Below the pieces are notes generated by a model, which was not told where the DNA came from, did not search any database, and saw only the letters and a list, made by a program, of their open reading frames with translations. The position numbers were made by a program, and so were the translations under genes. 42,175 bases of DNA, taken from JAOZTV01 sp965371805 (lineage in GTDB: Bacteria; Acidobacteriota; Aminicenantia; UBA2199). Location: contig CBDUZW010000044.1 in NCBI GenBank assembly GCA_965371805.1, positions 1-42,175 on the forward strand. The letters are read 5' to 3'. Shown piece by piece: positions 41,928 through 42,175 of this stretch. How positions within the stretch are numbered: position 1 is the stretch's first letter; each line of letters opens with the position of its first letter.

Positions 41928-42113
41928 TTAATCATTAACTAAATCTTTAATGTTTTTTGAAATTGTATCTTTTTCTTTTAATTCTTTAATAGAGCTAAGT
42001 AGGGACTCTCTGTTTTCTTTCGATGACAATAAATAGTCTGTCTCATCCATTTCATCAAATACTCTGATTTCAAGTATTTTATTCTTATCATAAAATTTTT
42101 TAATTTTCTTTAG
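41928..42113 (-). pseudogene. Fragment of a YefM/Phd-type antitoxin gene (C-terminal part)
   Basis: The frame is open from 42113 to the stop at 41928-41930. Its last 40 or so residues carry the pattern of Phd/YefM C-termini: MDETDYLLSSKENRESLL, then SIKELKEKDTI. The DNA-binding N-terminal part is absent: upstream of about 42060 the residues are unlike the family, a stop stands at 42114-42116, and no ATG, GTG or TTG precedes the internal ATG at 42050. It is on the same strand and in the normal order with the truncated RelE-like toxin at 40883-41044. Beyond it, 42117-42175 holds a small GC-rich patch and no gene that I can see. Confidence 0.65.
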
Positions 42114-42175
42114 TTAAAGCGGGCCGCCCATTAGAAGTTAATTGTCAAGTAAATAGACCTGTCTTTCTGTTTTTT

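Noticed and set aside
42111..42148. GC-rich patch GCGGGCCGCCC with GTTAAAGC nearby, loosely like half of an integron attC site, and a TTGACA on the minus strand
   Set aside because: No second half-site or paired R boxes can be seen before the window ends, no integrase is present, and the TTGACA has no -10 at the right distance.
1..42175. tRNA, rRNA, tmRNA, CRISPR array or intact insertion sequence
   Set aside because: Read on both strands for TTCGA-type tRNA loops, tandem spaced repeats and transposase motifs; none was convincing.

Overview
The window is AT-rich (roughly 30% G+C by eye), densely coded, and comes from a diderm bacterium. Heptose-activation genes (rfaE1, rfaE2), a heptosyltransferase and a LolD-like ATPase point to an LPS-bearing outer membrane. 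A dihydroorotate dehydrogenase B (pyrK/pyrD), a fused homocysteine methyltransferase/MTHFR, large sensor kinases with Reg_prop propellers and paired M16 peptidases fit a heterotrophic, probably anaerobic lineage. The phylum cannot be fixed from these features; a low-GC member of a group such as Aminicenantes, Spirochaetota or a candidate phylum is a guess.

Layout. 1-6942: nadC-nadB, then a lolD-like gene and two overlapping M16 peptidase genes, closed by a clear terminator at 6981-7007. 7057-10150: an EAL-HDOD protein and the methyltransferase/MTHFR fusion. 10320-14900: a 1526-residue hybrid sensor kinase with 14 propeller repeats, followed at once by a leftover 3' end of a second MTHFR-type gene. 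15007-17500 (minus): rfaE1-rfaE2-heptosyltransferase. 17617-17670: a 24-bp perfect palindrome beside a consensus promoter, driving a GAF-PAS hybrid kinase (17713-19836). 19922-25196: pyrK-pyrD-pyrF, then a polyprenyl synthase and dxs. 25285-34405: ten-gene chemosensory operon. 34415-38966: a ferredoxin/FAD oxidoreductase pair, an unknown gene, a CorC-like protein, smpB and a bifunctional-nuclease-family gene. 39057-40429 (minus): a glycosyltransferase and a small membrane protein. 40430-42175: an accessory patch with a GC-rich structured island, three GGGGAC repeats, remnants of a YefM/RelE-type toxin-antitoxin pair, and an intact HEPN-MNT pair lying between those remnants.

How genes work together. 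The chemosensory operon combines CheY, CheA, CheW, CheR, CheD and CheB with two STAS anti-sigma-antagonist-like proteins, an HPt-CheW hybrid, and a response regulator that carries both a GHKL kinase-like domain and a PP2C phosphatase domain. This suggests a chemosensory array feeding a partner-switch (SpoIIAA/SpoIIAB/SpoIIE-like) output. No receptor, CheC/CheX, sigma factor or motility gene is in the window. The heptose genes, LolD-like ATPase and M16 pair serve the envelope; ispA-type synthase and dxs feed isoprenoids.

A recurring regulatory pattern is visible. At least six gene or operon starts (nadC, rfaE1, pyrK, ispA, the nuclease gene and HEPN) have a sigma70-like promoter whose -10 hexamer ends only 5-6 nt before the ATG, with no Shine-Dalgarno, which predicts leaderless mRNAs. 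The chemosensory genes instead have strong AGGAGG-type ribosome binding sites. The most unusual items are the partner-switch chemosensory operon, the nested toxin-antitoxin wreckage at the right end, the MTHFR 3' remnant, the palindromic operator and the leaderless promoter series.
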